Assembly (NCBI GenBank): GCA_964036275.1
Contig: OZ038433.1
Location: 8,907,048-8,971,047 of the forward strand
From: Litoditis marina
Taxonomy: Eukaryota > Nematoda > Chromadorea > Rhabditida > Rhabditidae
Direction: 5' to 3'
Length of the DNA: 64,000 nt
Shown: one piece after another, positions 1-10,314 of the stretch
Numbering within the stretch: the stretch's first letter is position 1
Layout: each line of letters opens with the position of its first letter
Notes under the pieces: model-generated
What the model saw: only the letters and a program-made list of their open reading frames with translations
The model's database searches: none
Told to the model about the DNA's origin: nothing
Translations under genes and position numbers: made by a program

Positions 1-2240
1 GACGTGGTAGGCCAACATCAGAGTGAAAAACTAACGAAAGTGGAGCATTCTTGAAAGTTATCATCCATGATTCTCCATTTCAGGGTGAATTAGTTCAAGA
101 TTCAACTGTGTATTTCAAATTTAAATTCGTTCAAGTTTCGTGTCTCCGTAAATACGTTTGTTTGAAACAGGGCTCATTATACGTAATCGTAGACAAGTGA
201 CCTTAGCGCATGTTTGTTTCCACGATTAACGCGAGTTTCAGAATGTTTGGGGGGGGGATAGTAATATGATATGAAGATAGACCGAGTTAGGGGGTACAGA
301 TATACTATACTGTTTGCTACTCATTACCATTACGCAACATGGGCGAGTAAACTATGGCTGAAACTACAGTAAACTATCCAGTAAAAGTAAAACGGGAATA
401 TATCGAGTGTTCCCAAAATGTTATGTGAAAAGTTCAGTTACTGAATGAGATTGTGTTTATATTATTTAAAAAATGTGGTTTAAAGTAGAAAAAAGTTTGT
501 TCTTGCTGTGTTTTTCAGCTTGCAAATTTATACATCTGGAAAGTGACGCGACTCGGTCAATTCATCACATGAGAATAAGACTGAAAAAAAACGTGAAAAA
601 TCTGCTATATGTTTTGGTAGAAAGTTGAATGGATTGTAAAACTATGCTAATTGGTGGCCAACCTTGAGGATAATTATGGTACACGTGTAATTGGTCGGGC
701 TTCTTTTATGGGTTGAAGTAGCGGGTAGGTGAAAGAAACATCTATTAGTAGAGGGAGGAGCAGAAACAAAAGAGAGAGGGTGAGAAGAGAGGGAGAGAGA
801 GGAAGCGGGATGAGAAGAAGAGGGGAAGTGGAGAGGGTGATAAGAGGACAAGGGGAAGAGAGCGGGAGGTAAAAAAAAAAGCCAAAAAAGGAGTACAAAA
901 GAAAGAGGAGAAAGTGAAAAAACAGGAGTAGAGAGAGAGAGATGGATTGGGAAAATATAGGGAAAATCGGCATGAGTAATGTACGTAAAAGGTCATAAAC
1001 ATATAAAATGACAAAGGGTTTCGGTTCGTAACAGAATGGTTCCAGGGCGTTTGTGTTATTTGGATGCTCGAACTTGTCCAGTTATACTCGAAATTCAAAA
1101 CTCGAAATTTCGAGCTGGACAAGCTACTAGTAAGGAAGTCGTTGGGGAAGAACTTGGTGAGGTGTGATTGTTGTTGAGGAGGCTGGGACTGTGAATATAT
1201 AGATGACCCGAATAGACAGGAAGGGGGGATTTAGATTCTCTGGCTGGGGTAGATAGCAGTCGCTTTCTTTGTATTCTGCTGATTCGGTTCGGATAACGGC
1301 AAATGATATGTCAGGACAGGTGCCAAACATACTGTAATGCGAAATATGATGGATTGGCGAGGATGGGAGAGGAGTACTTTTATTGACTAATAGGTCACGT
1401 AGAAGTGAGAAACTGGAGACAAACGTACAACAGTTTTGTTTTGTAGTCTGCTTCAAATGTTTTTCTAGGTTTTTCTCAAAGCTTTTCAGATAAAAGGCCA
1501 AGAGATGAGCGAGTGCAAATCAAAATGAAAATGAGGGATCAAGTTCAGCTTCAAGAGACGCAGTATTCAACTTGTTGATGAGCAAGTGTATTTATAGTAT
1601 GAAGTTCACATATGGTTTCAATATATCACAATTGGCTGAAAATCAAACGTATCGCAGAAAGTTGATCCTGTCTAGTTAGCAATGAACTACGCTGGAGAAA
1701 GATTGAAAAATAGATTCAGTATGAATAAAACGTATTCTTAGCTGAGAAGTGGAGTGAAATGAGGGTCAGCCCCAGACAGTCTCCTCCTCCTTATATGCGT
1801 AATTGGTATGAATATATTCTCTAATTAGCACTCATTTGCTATGTGGCGAGTGGAAAGCCAATGGGGAAAACGGTTGCTGACGGCACACCGAGAAATAGAC
1901 TTTGCATGGTGAGGAGGGTAGCGACTGTATATACTTTGCTCACGCACGTGGACCTTCACAGTGAACTCAAACACAACATAACTCACGAGTTTCGACTAAA
2001 CATCAGCGGGATCAAAGTACAAACAAGCGACATGGGACAACATACACCGTAAAAGCTTGATTTGTCAGAAGCGAACACTACACATCCTTTTTCAAATTGT
2101 TGAGATACGATAGATCAGCTAGTGCCTCTCCTGATTACAGGGCAATCACCAGAATTCATAACACCATGAAAGAAGTTATTTCATTTATTTAGCAAACGTT
2201 GGCTTGATCTTATGGACGACTTAACGTGAAATGAAACATT
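1..2240. other. Non-coding left flank
   Basis: No coding exon with convincing splice sites and natural protein composition was found here on either strand. Positions about 745-960 form an impure purine-rich tract (GA/GGA on the plus strand), which produces long Ser/Leu/Pro/Phe-rich open frames on the minus strand. Near 1064-1120 there is a short foldback in which a CTCGAACTTGTCCAG-like arm faces a CTGGACAAGC arm. Confidence 0.5.
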
Positions 2241-4575
2241 TCATTCTATTTTCACAACGAGCACATGCGTACTCGTAGTTTGATCGTTGATTTCGCAGAA
2301 TGTGGGAAGAAACTCCACTGCATCGTCGGCAAACCTAAAATTAAACAATACTTATCTGGTACTCCTCCAAATTTGAGCTGACTCTCAGAGATTGTTGTGA
2401 ATTCAGTGATATCTGTCTCATAATCAGAAACTTTTAGATGGCAAACATATCGAAACTTGTCAACAGCAAATAGAAAACGTCTTTCCGCCAAACAAACAAA
2501 TTGTGACGATGAGTACACCCTAAATGGAACTTAGGAAACTCAGACTTTCGAAAAATAACCCGTTTTGCCATGGAATAGAGTATTAATCTACAAACCCGTT
2601 GACTCGATGAAAACTGCTGACGCTGATAAGCCATTTCCCGGCGTGTGCATCGAAGTATCCTTTCAACGATTGCTGCAAGAAATAGGTTTTTCCCTTACAA
2701 AGCAAACCAATACGACATGGTTCTCTCTACCGCTCTGTTTGTACTTCAGCCCACCATCTTTTAGTTGGAACTCTCAATATTTTGAGGAGCTCGAGATCAA
2801 ACTACAAATAACATTTGACCCCGTCCCAGAACAACTCTGAAATTTGGCGGCGACTCGCCGGCGACACCGCCGGCGAGTCGCCACTGAATTCCATAGAAAC
2901 TTCTTGGCATGCGTAACCATCAACCAATCGTGCTCAGAATGACGAAAATCGGGACAGTTGAATAGGGTTGTTAATCAATTCCAAAAATCAAGTCAATTCC
3001 AATTCCAATTCTTTTTCGTTTCACAAAAACCACTCAATTCCAATCCCAATTCTTTTTCCATTCTCGAAAACCACTCAATTCCAATTCCAATTCTTTTGCA
3101 ATTCTCAAAACCACTCAATTCCAATTCCAATTCTTTTAGATTTTCAAAAACTGCTCGATTCCAATTCCAATTCCGATCAATTCCTCGAAATCTCAGATTT
3201 TCAATTCCAATTCCATCGGAATTGATTGAAATTGATTAGAATTGACTGTGTTTCCAACTTCATGTCAGTTTTTTTCTTCGAAAAACGAAGATAAACAATG
3301 TTCACTTTGGTTCCATTGAAAAAGAGACATAAGGAACAATGGTAATTTAGTAATGAACAAGGAAAAGGAGCATGGAATTGTAAATAAATTCTGAATAAAT
3401 TCTGGGAGAAAATCAAGTCAATTCCAATTCCAATTCCAGTTGTTTTGATATACAAAAGAATTGGAATTGCAATTCCAGAAATTTTTTGACATACAAAAGA
3501 ATTGGAATTGCAATTCCAACTATTTTCGGCATACAAAAGAATTGGAATTGCAATTCCAATTCTTTTCGACAGACCAAAAGAATTGGAATTGCAATTCTTT
3601 TGGATGATTATCTCAATTCTATCAATTCCAATTCCAATTCCAATTCCAATTCTAACAACCCTACAGTTGAAGGACACAACGGTTCGAAAAATTCCGAGAT
3701 ATTCTATTCAAAACGACGAAAAAATTGTTTTCATTCCCGCCACTTTGTAGTAACAGTAAATTACTGTTACGCAACGAAGCATGTTCAGAGTGGGGATCGA
3801 ACCTGGGTCACTTGTACTTCCACCTGTCTATTCGACCAAATTTCTCTAGTTCGGAGCTTAATTTCCTGAACTTTGTTCCTCCTCGGGATATATTTGAGAG
3901 TTAGTAGCTACCCCGCGACGCACCCTTGAGTTGCCCACCAGCATTCTAACCGGTCGGTCTCCGTGCGAGAGGTGCTCACCTGTCTCGGGACACTGCCCGT
4001 GTCATGCCCGCGGACACCTTTGATAATCATTCACTTTTCTACTATCAATTATAGGATTTGTCAAACCGTTGTGGACACCGTACCATCGATTTTGTACGGG
4101 ACAGGGTTTGGCGAGCGGCCAGTTCGTCTGCGTATCATTGATCTACTCACTCTCTCAACTGCTGGCAGATAATCAACGACCGCTCGCCACGCATCTCTCA
4201 ATCAATTGAACCCTCTGCTGTCTTTATAGGAAAAATGGCGACTATATCTATATCCCGGTGAGCCGGGCCACTCTGTTAGTGTTGTTTAGTATATTCGAGT
4301 TGTAGTGTGATCCCTCCCATACACTACAAATCTAAGTTCAAACTTCAAACCCGTTACAGAATAGTTTCCGCCTGATATTTTATAGCAATTTATGCAAAAA
4401 TGTGAAGTATAACTGTATTATTTGTTTGTGTATTCATTTGATAATATTGTTTGTTGGTTTTGCCATGATCTCACCTCAATGTTCTCCTGCAATTCGTCGG
4501 CATTGTTCTTGATGGTTGCATTGTTCAGAGCTTCTTCAACTATCGTGCGGATTGTTGGGTTCAAGCAAAACCAGA
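2241..4575 (-). CDS. Divergent LC8-type dynein light chain gene (5' exon not found)
   Basis: Three minus-strand exons join in phase: 4575-4475, 2672-2596 and one starting at 2519. The product begins W-F-C-L-N-P-T-I-R, runs through an acidic helix (EEALNNATIKNNADELQENI) and a segment with GYFDAHAGKWLISV and FHRVNG, and ends with a hydrophobic strand FLFAVDKF. Order, spacing and helix/strand pattern match the LC8 (DLC_type_1) dynein light chain fold, where the central helix precedes the strand equivalent to WHCIVGRNFGS. LC8 proteins are dimeric hubs of dynein and other complexes, but this copy is divergent. The C-terminus is ambiguous: reading straight through stops at 2252, whereas a donor after FAVDK joins a frame ending in KIE with a stop at 2241. 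A minus-strand AATAAA lies at 2189-2184. The start exon upstream of 4575 was not found, so a pseudogene is possible. Confidence 0.5.
2836..2884. repeat. Short foldback, fragment of the GGCGGCGA element
   Basis: A near-perfect hairpin with a 15-bp GC-rich stem (GGCGACTCGCCGGCG) and a 4-base loop. The first bases (AATTTGGCGGCGA) match the termini of the larger foldback at 60973-61353, so this is probably an internally deleted member of that family. It lies in the large intron of the dynein-light-chain gene. Confidence 0.6.
2963..3663. mobile_element. hAT-like non-autonomous element built of TTCCAA minisatellites
   Basis: The element has inverted ends TAGGGTTGTTA (2963-2973) and TAACAACCCTA (3653-3663), and the 8-bp direct repeat CAGTTGAA borders both sides. 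TAGGG ends with 8-bp target duplications are characteristic of hAT transposons. The interior carries no transposase. It consists of two arrays of roughly 40-bp units: about five units rich in AATTCC at 2975-3230, and about four units with the palindromic core TTGGAATTGCAATTCCAA at 3415-3610, separated by about 180 bp of unique DNA. The arrays create open frames of NSNS/IPIP repeats that are not genes. Confidence 0.75.
3786..3856 (-). repeat. tRNA-derived (SINE-like) sequence
   Basis: On the minus strand an A-box match (TGGTCGAATAG, 3848-3838) is followed at tRNA-like spacing by a B-box (GGTTCGATCCC, 3803-3793). The intervening sequence does not fold into a clear cloverleaf with a recognisable anticodon arm, so this is a tRNA relic or SINE head rather than a functional tRNA. 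Confidence 0.45.
4049..4245 (+). repeat. Dispersed repeat family F, copy 1
   Basis: About 195 bp beginning ATAGGATTTGTCAAACCG and ending GGAAAAATGGCGACTAT. It is nearly identical to 32719-32914 and has a more divergent copy at 46939-47115. The centre folds: GGCGAGCGG near the middle faces CCGCTCGCC about 60 bp later. No coding content; a non-autonomous transposon is likely. Confidence 0.7.
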
Positions 4576-5231
4576 CTGGAAAACAGCTCCATGGTCGGAA
4601 TCTAGATTTGATGAGCTTTTACTTTTTGGAAAGATAGCATTTTACGTCGATGTTTAACGTTGGCCTTGATAGTAAAGATAATTTGCGTATTGATTTAGTT
4701 GGCGTTGACGGAAAAATCTAAAAACGGCCTCTATTCTATTCATGCCTGCTGGTTACAGAAGGGGAAACGTGACCTCTCCTGATTCCTCTATCGTGATCTA
4801 TGGTTCGAACTCTTGAAAACTTTGTTCTAAATAAAGAACTTCGCTATACTATTAAAGCATTGACACGGGTAAGTAAATATATGGAACAACATTTAGGTGG
4901 TATGGAATGAATTCTAGCGAGTTCTGACTATTTCCTAATTGGAAACATGCAAAAACTATTCTGGGTGGAATCGAGTGAGTGAAAGTGGGTTATGAAACCG
5001 ATAATAATAATAAGAGTAGTAATAGTAATAACATAGATCCATCCCACCCTTTGGATCTGTCTCATCTCGTTTGTTCACAGGGGCGGCTTGCGAACCGATG
5101 GAGAGCAAGAGTACCAAAAAAGATATGAATCTGAAATGGGAAATGAGGTCGTATGCAGGATTATCCCGGATCCCGCATTGCGCTTAGCTTTTTTGTCCCC
5201 CATCTATATCTCTTAATTATTCTCTCCCTCT

Positions 5232-5236
5232 TACGG

Positions 5237-5267
<31 letters not shown>

Positions 5268-5312
5268 GTGTTTCTTTCTCTCTCTCTCTTCCTCTCCCTC
5301 TCTGTTTTTCTC
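5232..5312. repeat. CT microsatellite
   Basis: A run of CTCTCT dinucleotides with a few interruptions. Nothing else is seen in it. Confidence 0.85.
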
Positions 5313-5329
5313 TCAACACTTATCTCAGG

Positions 5330-5500
5330 AACTGTAACAAAGTCTCATGAAAAGTCACCTTTGAGCTGAACTATCTGGTAACCACCTCACCTAGGTTTGG
5401 ATCATCTACACTATGGTTGTACGTGTGGGCAGAATGTGATCAGATCCTCAACCAGGTTGAGCTCACCACTTTCATGTGTTTACTACGGACTACGGTGCCT
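5330..5500 (+). repeat. Dispersed repeat family G, copy 1
   Basis: About 170 bp running from GTAACAAAGTCTCATGAAAAG to ACTACGGTGCC. It matches the reverse complement of 52622-52804 along its length (shared blocks include AAAGTCTCATGAAAAG, GAATGTGATCAG and AGGTTGAGCTCACCACTT). The better-preserved copy shows terminal inverted repeats; this one has a degraded left end. Confidence 0.7.
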
Positions 5501-7450
5501 CAGAGCCTCTATCCCAAAGAGAGTTTAGAGCAGAGAACAAGTACAAGTTCGAACAGAAGGTATTGCATGGGATTATTCTATAGACCCTAATTTGACGGTG
5601 AAAATTCTACGATGTAGAGAAAAAGTTTTCAAATGCGTGATGCATTACGGAAGGTTATATTCTACGAATACATAAAACTGCAAAATACAATTGTAGATCT
5701 ACACAGAATGCATCCTTGTTTCTGAGACCGTGCATATTGGTAGTTGCCTTACGGAAACTATCGACAGAAGCACAAAGCGACTCGACCAAAAATGTTGTGG
5801 AACAAAAAAATGAACGGTTTTTTTTTAATTATTATTAAGAAGTCAAACAATGCTGACAACTAGACCAAGAATGTTGTGAAGCGAAAAAAAATTAAACGGT
5901 GTTCTATTATTACTGTAAAAAAACAATGCTGACAACTAAACCAACCTCATGAAAGGGAAGATCGATGGTTCGCGGCTTTTCACACCCATCTTATCAGCCC
6001 AATTTGATGTTTTATGATAAGAAAGCCAACAAAGTTAGAGAGAACCGAATAGATAGAAATATTCAATGAATATAACAAAAAAGCAGTTTTAGGGAAACAC
6101 AAAAGTATTGATGTGTGTAGAAGAATAGGAGATAGTAATTTTGACGCTAAAATGGTTAATTCAAAACATTCGTTCAACAACCATCGTTCCACTTTCAATT
6201 TCTATAACATGTATTCTTTGAGAGTTTTCAAGAATTGAAACGACCCGGAGGAATTACATTACTGTAAAGATTGCTTAAGCCCTCCTCAAGGGATGTGTGA
6301 GCACGAGATAAGGTTTCGCTCGTTTCGTACATTTACATACTATGAAATCTTATTCCGTGTAGATTTGCTAGTAATTTTCCTCCGTCAAATTCTCTAAAAT
6401 GACGAGACATGTGGAAGTGCATCTCTCCCGAGAACCGAAACTTTCTTAACCACGAAACTTTCTTAACCAAGAAAACGAATAAGAACCAAGACACGATTCT
6501 GGGATTCTTATTTGAACCGAAACAGAGGTAGTATAGATGTTCATTGAGGGGCAACGTTACGGTGGATTCGCCGTCTTCCTTTGACACATGGGAATTTGAA
6601 GACACAGTTTGTTCCTGATTTACAAAACAGATTTACGACTTGAAGATAAAAACATAGGCTGGTGAAACTGACTATAATTGTATTAGAGTAATTGGTACTC
6701 CTTTTATCAACAAAAACTATGAATTACTTCCTCGGTGGCGCTTTCCAACACGAACTACTTGATAAGGCGCAATAAAATGGTACGTGTCATTATGAATTGA
6801 AAAACTCCTCAAACAAATTTTCAGCGACAATTACGTTCATATTTTTTCGTGACGAGTTTCGAGGACTTTGAAAGGGTAATGCTCAAGTATTTATTCCGGA
6901 AAATCTTCTATCAGAACTGAAGATCCCCACAGGATCCGGCGACACTGCTGACCTGGAACAAAGCTGTAAATTGTATGCTTGAAACATTTTTCATCAAACT
7001 TGAGCAGTTTTTGAGAAATCGTATTACAAAACAGTGTGTAAAGCTGAAAGCTTATAAATTATGATCACATTATAAATATTTTATATATTATAAAGCGGAC
7101 TGGCCTCCTCTTGGAAACGGGTTTCGATCTCCACGCTTCGTCTCACGAACTCCGCGCAGTTTGCCACATTTGGGAATGTGAGTTCGACTCCGAGTTTTCC
7201 ATTGATGTTCATCGATTTTTCGGAAAAGGTCGGGGGAACTAGGTTGTAACCACGACTGCGACGGTGAATCTGAAAGTACTGACCATTTACTCGAAGTAAG
7301 TTGAATAGTCTCGTAAAGTTAGCATTCTATGGAGGAATCGTGCACTTTGTCCTTGTACGTTATTTCTGCTGTGTTCAACATGTTTTACGGGACTGTGCAA
7401 TTGATCAACAGTATACCCGTTTGTGGAAGGTACAAACTACAGTAGATCAT

Positions 7451-7517
7451 GATGAGTGGTCAAGTCGTTTTAGCGTTCCACTATCGCTCCATGACCCGGG
7501 TTCGATCCCCGCTCACC
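7451..7517 (+). repeat. tRNA-derived (SINE-like) sequence
   Basis: An A-box consensus match (TGGTCAAGTCG, 7457-7467) lies 31 bases before a B-box (GGTTCGATCCC, 7499-7509), and GATGAGT / GCTCACC could form most of an acceptor stem. The anticodon arm is not convincing, so I call it a tRNA-derived repeat. A similar degraded B-box (GAGTTCGACTCC) occurs shortly upstream, near 7180. Confidence 0.5.
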
Positions 7518-7726
7518 GCGGTTTCTGTATGGCAGACCGCATGAGGTGGTTACAAGGCTCATCCAAGCCAATGTTCACACATCTACGGATATTCCCTTTA
7601 GAGTTGGTAATGTGATATGTATGAAATTGTGCGATTCTCTGAATAAAGTTATGCTCGGCTGTAGTTGCCATAGTTTTTTTGTTATTTCCGTTCAGGTGGT
7701 GTGTTACTTTTCGGAATAAGGTATAT

Positions 7727-8146
7727 CTAGGTTTCTGCTGTGTTTACTAGGATTCCATATGATTGTGTTCGCTGAAGAAAACTAACATTGGTGTTCATGA
7801 GAGCCGTGTGTAGCTCAGCAGGGACCTCCGTGTATTTCTTGTTCAAGACTACCGTAATCTGACCAATTTCTCCGATTTCTTCTGTGGACCTCTTTTTCTT
7901 CAACTTTTGACATTGCTGGAACACTACTTTTGTACAATCATACAAGATTCAATGAAATTATTGAACCGAACACACTTTTTGCAAAAAGCTAATTGAACAA
8001 TACAACTTACTTCACAATATTGATTTGTTCCAAGTATTTTTATATGAAAGGAACCAAACCAAATAGTTTGAGATCGAGATTTTGAACTTTTTCACTACCT
8101 GTGTAACAGCGACGCAAACAGCTAGAATAAGAAGAGAGCGGAACAT
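7727..8146 (-). CDS. Small secreted protein, two exons, function unknown
   Basis: Exon 1 (8146-8099) encodes M-F-R-S-L-L-I-L-A-V-C-V-A-V-T-Q, a textbook signal peptide, and ends at a GTAGTG donor. Exon 2 (7915-7727) starts after a TTCCAG acceptor in the same phase and runs to a TAG stop, giving 78 residues. The mature part is Lys-rich at its start (KLKKKRSTEE), then mixed and hydrophilic, with one cysteine and no transmembrane segment. I do not recognise a family. Support comes from the signal peptide, consensus splice sites and natural residue composition. An additional small exon in the 183-bp intron cannot be excluded. Confidence 0.55.
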
Positions 8147-9594
8147 TTCTTGGATGATAGAAGAGTTGAGAACTCGTTATTTTTATACCAACCGGAAGTG
8201 TCGAGTTTCATGTTAAACTTATGATTGTTTGCAAACCAAACAAACCAAAATGTGTCATAAAATCATGTCATAGGGTAATTTATGTTCATTCTTTGAATTA
8301 ATAATGTTTTTATTCATGTCAAAAATGATAGATTTTTCAACGCGATCAGTTTGCTTAGGGATCTTCAATGTTTGTTTTGCAAATAACCTCAACTTTGATG
8401 AGAAACTCGCTGAATTGTGTGGAAAAATCAATGAATGTTGATCGAAAACTAGGCGGCGAACTCACATTTCCACATGTAAAAGACTGCACTGAGTTTGTGA
8501 AATGGAGCATATAAGAGACGTGGAGATCAAAAACCAGTTCTCAGATCAGGTGCGAGACCTTTTGTGGTATTTGATCATCAAACTCATGATAATTTTGGGT
8601 AAAAGGTGAATCAAAAACAAGGTTCACAGGTATGCGTTACTGAGCAGTATTAACCAAATTGGTTCCAGGTCAATTCGGTTCACGAATGTTATGAACGTCT
8701 TCTGTTCTGATATAGAATCGGTCTTGGTGTCCTATAAAAGTTCGAGCATTCATCGTTTCATGTGGATCTGTAAGTGAGATTGTAAGAAAGGAACGAGCCC
8801 AGAATGAGAAATGTGGCTAAGATAGTGTTTCACGTTTGAAATCCGGGATAACTTCTCACTGATTCATACTTGGTTTACGTTGTGTTTTACATTCCTCGAG
8901 TACACTTCCCGATAAATGCTTCCTGATTTGAAGCATCGGTGACTGAAAATCACAGCGAACATTTTTGTTGAAGTAGATTGGAGCAAGATATATCCTTTTG
9001 TGGGTGAAAATTCACAATCAAAATTTGTTCCTGATTGAATCGTAGTATAGTAAAATATTTTCTATGATCGATCTAGTAATATTACTCTTTGATAATTCTG
9101 ACAGAATAACAATTTCATAGAGTGGTTTTGGGGGAATCGGCCTATTCGGGGTGAGATTTGGCTTAGGGAAAGTCTTATGACAAGACACTTAGATAAATGA
9201 GAAACGGATTGGTAATTCTCGATAAGCCTGATAAATCTGCCATCTAATACAGTCTTCCAAGATAACATTTTTCTCAAAACAGCATCGTTCGAGTGTCGAC
9301 ACTCGTTTTGAGCGGGTTTCGTTCCTTATTAGAAATTGTACTCATAACTGTATAAATTCAATGTTGAATAGTTTCCAAGAAAGGAGAGTTTTTACCTTGT
9401 TTCACTCTCAACGCCACCTATTCTTGACAGAAATCATGTTCGCCCTTTTTGCTAGTAGAAACAGAGTACAGCTGTAGTTGTTTACATCCCTTCCGTTGTT
9501 TTTTGGAGAATTTAAAGATTTATTATCCAATTCCGCACTTCCACCACAGACGGAGTAGCCAACGAGCGTTCGCACGTTCTACTGCATATACTGT

Positions 9595-9735
9595 TAATCA
9601 ATTGTACAGTCACGTGAAGCATATTAAACACAGCAGAACCCATAAACGTGCCATGACAAAATGCACGATGCCTCATTAGAATGCTAACTTTACGTGACCT
9701 TTTAATTTTCTTCTAGTATACTCAGCACTCTAAAT
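9595..9735 (+). repeat. Dispersed intermediate repeat, copy 1 of 2
   Basis: Roughly 140 bp similar to 33925-34065 in the same orientation, sharing CACGTGAA, GACAAA.TGCACGATGC and the tail CTTCTAGT. The second copy is inside an intron of cyclase 2. Confidence 0.5.
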
Positions 9736-10290
9736 AGGAAGAATGATGAGTATACTGAGAAGAACCTCTGCAGTTTGCGTAGACCTCAACAGTTTAGAAG
9801 GATTTTTTTGCCACAATTGAAATTTTGTGCGCTCGTGTATAAATTCATGAGATTCAACACTCTGGCCTCCCAACAATAACTCGTTCTATTTTCCCGAGAA
9901 AGTGAGAATGAAAACCACCTTGGACTTATCTGAGTCTACGTAGATGTGCTTTATCCCTTGAGCGTTTTTAATGGAAAAGCCATTTCACAATCTTGGAAAT
10001 CCGTCTGGCGTTTCACATTGACGTCCATTCTCAATCTCTAGTATTTCACAATTTCGTCGTGTTTCAAATGTGATTTTCGCCTATTTCCAAACGTTTCTAC
10101 GTTTTCATGTGATGTAACCACCTTTTCAAAACGTGGTGCTCACGTGTAGTCTTGTTCATGTGAATATACTTTCTTCGGAACTTGACTCTTTTTCTTTCTT
10201 TCCGTATTCAAACTTTAAACTCACTAGTGATTCAATAAGTAGTCTACTATATTCTTCTAAAACTAGAAACATGTTTCTAACCCTTCAATA

Positions 10291-10299
10291 ACTTCCAGG
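10291..10299 (+). promoter_or_regulatory. Possible trans-splice acceptor of cyclase 1
   Basis: ACTTCCAG followed by GG lies 16 bases before the chosen ATG (10315). A 3' splice site this close upstream of a start codon, without a visible donor, is the usual sign of spliced-leader addition in nematodes. Transcript data would be needed to prove it. Confidence 0.35.
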
Positions 10300-10314
10300 G
10301 TTTCCATCTTCCTC

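Larger units (their letters stand above)
4576..7726. other. Region without a supported gene
   Basis: It holds a CT microsatellite (about 5232-5312), one copy of dispersed family G (5330-5500) and tRNA-like relics near 7095-7190 and 7451-7517. Minus-strand frames at 5980-6198 (hydrophobic) and 6333-6605 (starting after a plausible acceptor, E-Q-T-V-S-S-N) are the only ones with some protein-like character. Neither could be linked to further exons, so I do not call genes. Confidence 0.45.
8147..10314. other. Intergenic region upstream of cyclase 1
   Basis: No coding exons were recognised. About 9595-9735 resembles 33925-34065 (shared blocks: CAGTCACGTGAA, AAACGTGC.ATGACAAA, TGCACGATGC.TCATT). 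This stretch should contain the cyclase-1 promoter. I searched for the OTX-type TAATCC/GGATTA core known for AFD genes and did not find one in the proximal kilobase. Confidence 0.5.

Noticed and set aside
674..1122. Long minus-strand open frames rich in Ser, Leu, Pro and Phe
   Set aside because: They are read from a purine-rich low-complexity tract, have no splice support and no recognisable domain.
1127..1501. Minus-strand 124-codon open frame
   Set aside because: Residue composition looks random, no signal peptide, domain or flanking exons were found.
2958..3750. Open frames with NSNSNS/IPIPIP repeats, and a CRISPR-like appearance
   Set aside because: These are translations of AATTCC minisatellites inside a transposon; units are not separated by unique spacers.
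6333..6605. Minus-strand 90-codon frame beginning EQTVSSNSHVSKEDGE after a plausible acceptor
   Set aside because: Its second half reads as non-coding and no partner exon in phase was found; left as unsupported.
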